Below are positions 5,134 to 5,204 of a DNA stretch of 5,204 nucleotides, one piece after another. The notes below the pieces were generated by a model. That model was not told the origin of the DNA. It searched no databases and saw only the letters and a program-made list of their open reading frames with translations. Source of the DNA: an uncultured Calothrix sp. (lineage in GTDB: Bacteria > Cyanobacteriota > Cyanobacteriia > Cyanobacteriales > Nostocaceae). The position numbers and the translations under genes are program-made. How positions within the stretch are numbered: the stretch's first letter is position 1; each line of letters opens with the position of its first letter. The DNA lies in NCBI GenBank assembly GCA_937884685.1, contig CAKZYM010000259.1:1-5204 (forward strand), written 5' to 3'.

Positions 5134-5204
5134 ATGTTTGAAAAGCAGCCTGAAACAGGAAAAGAGTTGAAATCACTCGTACTTATGGGGGTTTGTCCAT
5201 GCTG
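5134..5204 (+). CDS. Small unknown ORF, N-terminal fragment cut by the window end
   Basis: ATG at 5134 has a good Shine-Dalgarno (AAGGA, 5122-5126) seven bases upstream and opens a frame still open at the last base. The 23 visible residues begin MFEKQPETGKELKSL and continue into the hydrophobic VLMGV, followed by Cys-Pro-Cys. A charged start followed by a short hydrophobic patch and two close cysteines is seen, but I recognise no family and it is not a proper lipobox. Two strong ribosome-binding sites in a row, in a region where other genes have none, suggest this is translated. Confidence 0.45.
   Translation, partial: MFEKQPETGKELKSLVLMGVCPC

Noticed and set aside
1..5204. CRISPR array, tRNA, rRNA, insertion sequence or phage genes
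   Set aside because: I read both strands and found no regular repeats, cloverleaf, transposase motifs or terminal inverted repeats with target duplications.

Overview
The window looks like chromosomal DNA of a cyanobacterium, most likely a filamentous one. Three things point that way: a perfect extended HIP1 palindrome (GGCGATCGCC, 3287-3296) inside a gene, two Crp/Fnr-type regulators of a kind abundant in filamentous cyanobacteria, and an AT-rich genome with long, very AT-rich intergenic stretches. Most starts lack a strong Shine-Dalgarno sequence. The assignment rests on recognition by eye; no search was run.

Layout, left to right. (1) A 45-residue unknown protein on the minus strand (2-139), built from two similar basic helical repeats. 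(2) A divergent 290-bp spacer with promoter-like elements and a small palindrome. (3) A full-length 14-helix DHA2/EmrB-QacA type MFS drug:proton antiporter (430-2007), standing alone with no membrane-fusion partner or TetR regulator beside it. (4) A 713-bp spacer (2008-2720) with two adjacent inverted repeats and a doubtful 43-residue antisense ORF. (5) Two tandem, co-oriented Crp/Fnr-family regulators (2721-3425 and 3831-4550), about 63% identical over 225 ungapped residues, clearly an old gene duplication. (6) A 560-bp AT-rich tail with one convincing stem-loop. (7) At the right edge, the start of a small ORF with good ribosome-binding sites, cut by the window end.

The most interesting signal is a 14-bp palindrome, GTACGATARCGTAC, just after the stop codon of each regulator (3476-3489 and 4557-4570). 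The two copies differ at one base, although the DNA around them is not otherwise similar. Both fit GTA-N8-TAC, the binding site of NtcA, the nitrogen regulator of cyanobacteria and itself a Crp/Fnr protein. The first copy is followed 21 bp later by TATTCT (TAN3T), the layout of an NtcA-activated promoter. About 120 bp further on is a 9-bp stem-loop whose right arm ends in a short T run. This could give a nitrogen-controlled small RNA of about 135 nt between the two genes, or a long structured leader for the second regulator.

How the genes work together is mostly inference. Both regulators keep the Crp fold but lack the canonical cyclic-nucleotide cassette, and their DNA-recognition helices differ from each other and from E. 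coli CRP, so they probably answer to different signals and read different sites. Nothing in the sequence links them directly to the efflux pump, which is 713 bp upstream behind possible terminator structures.
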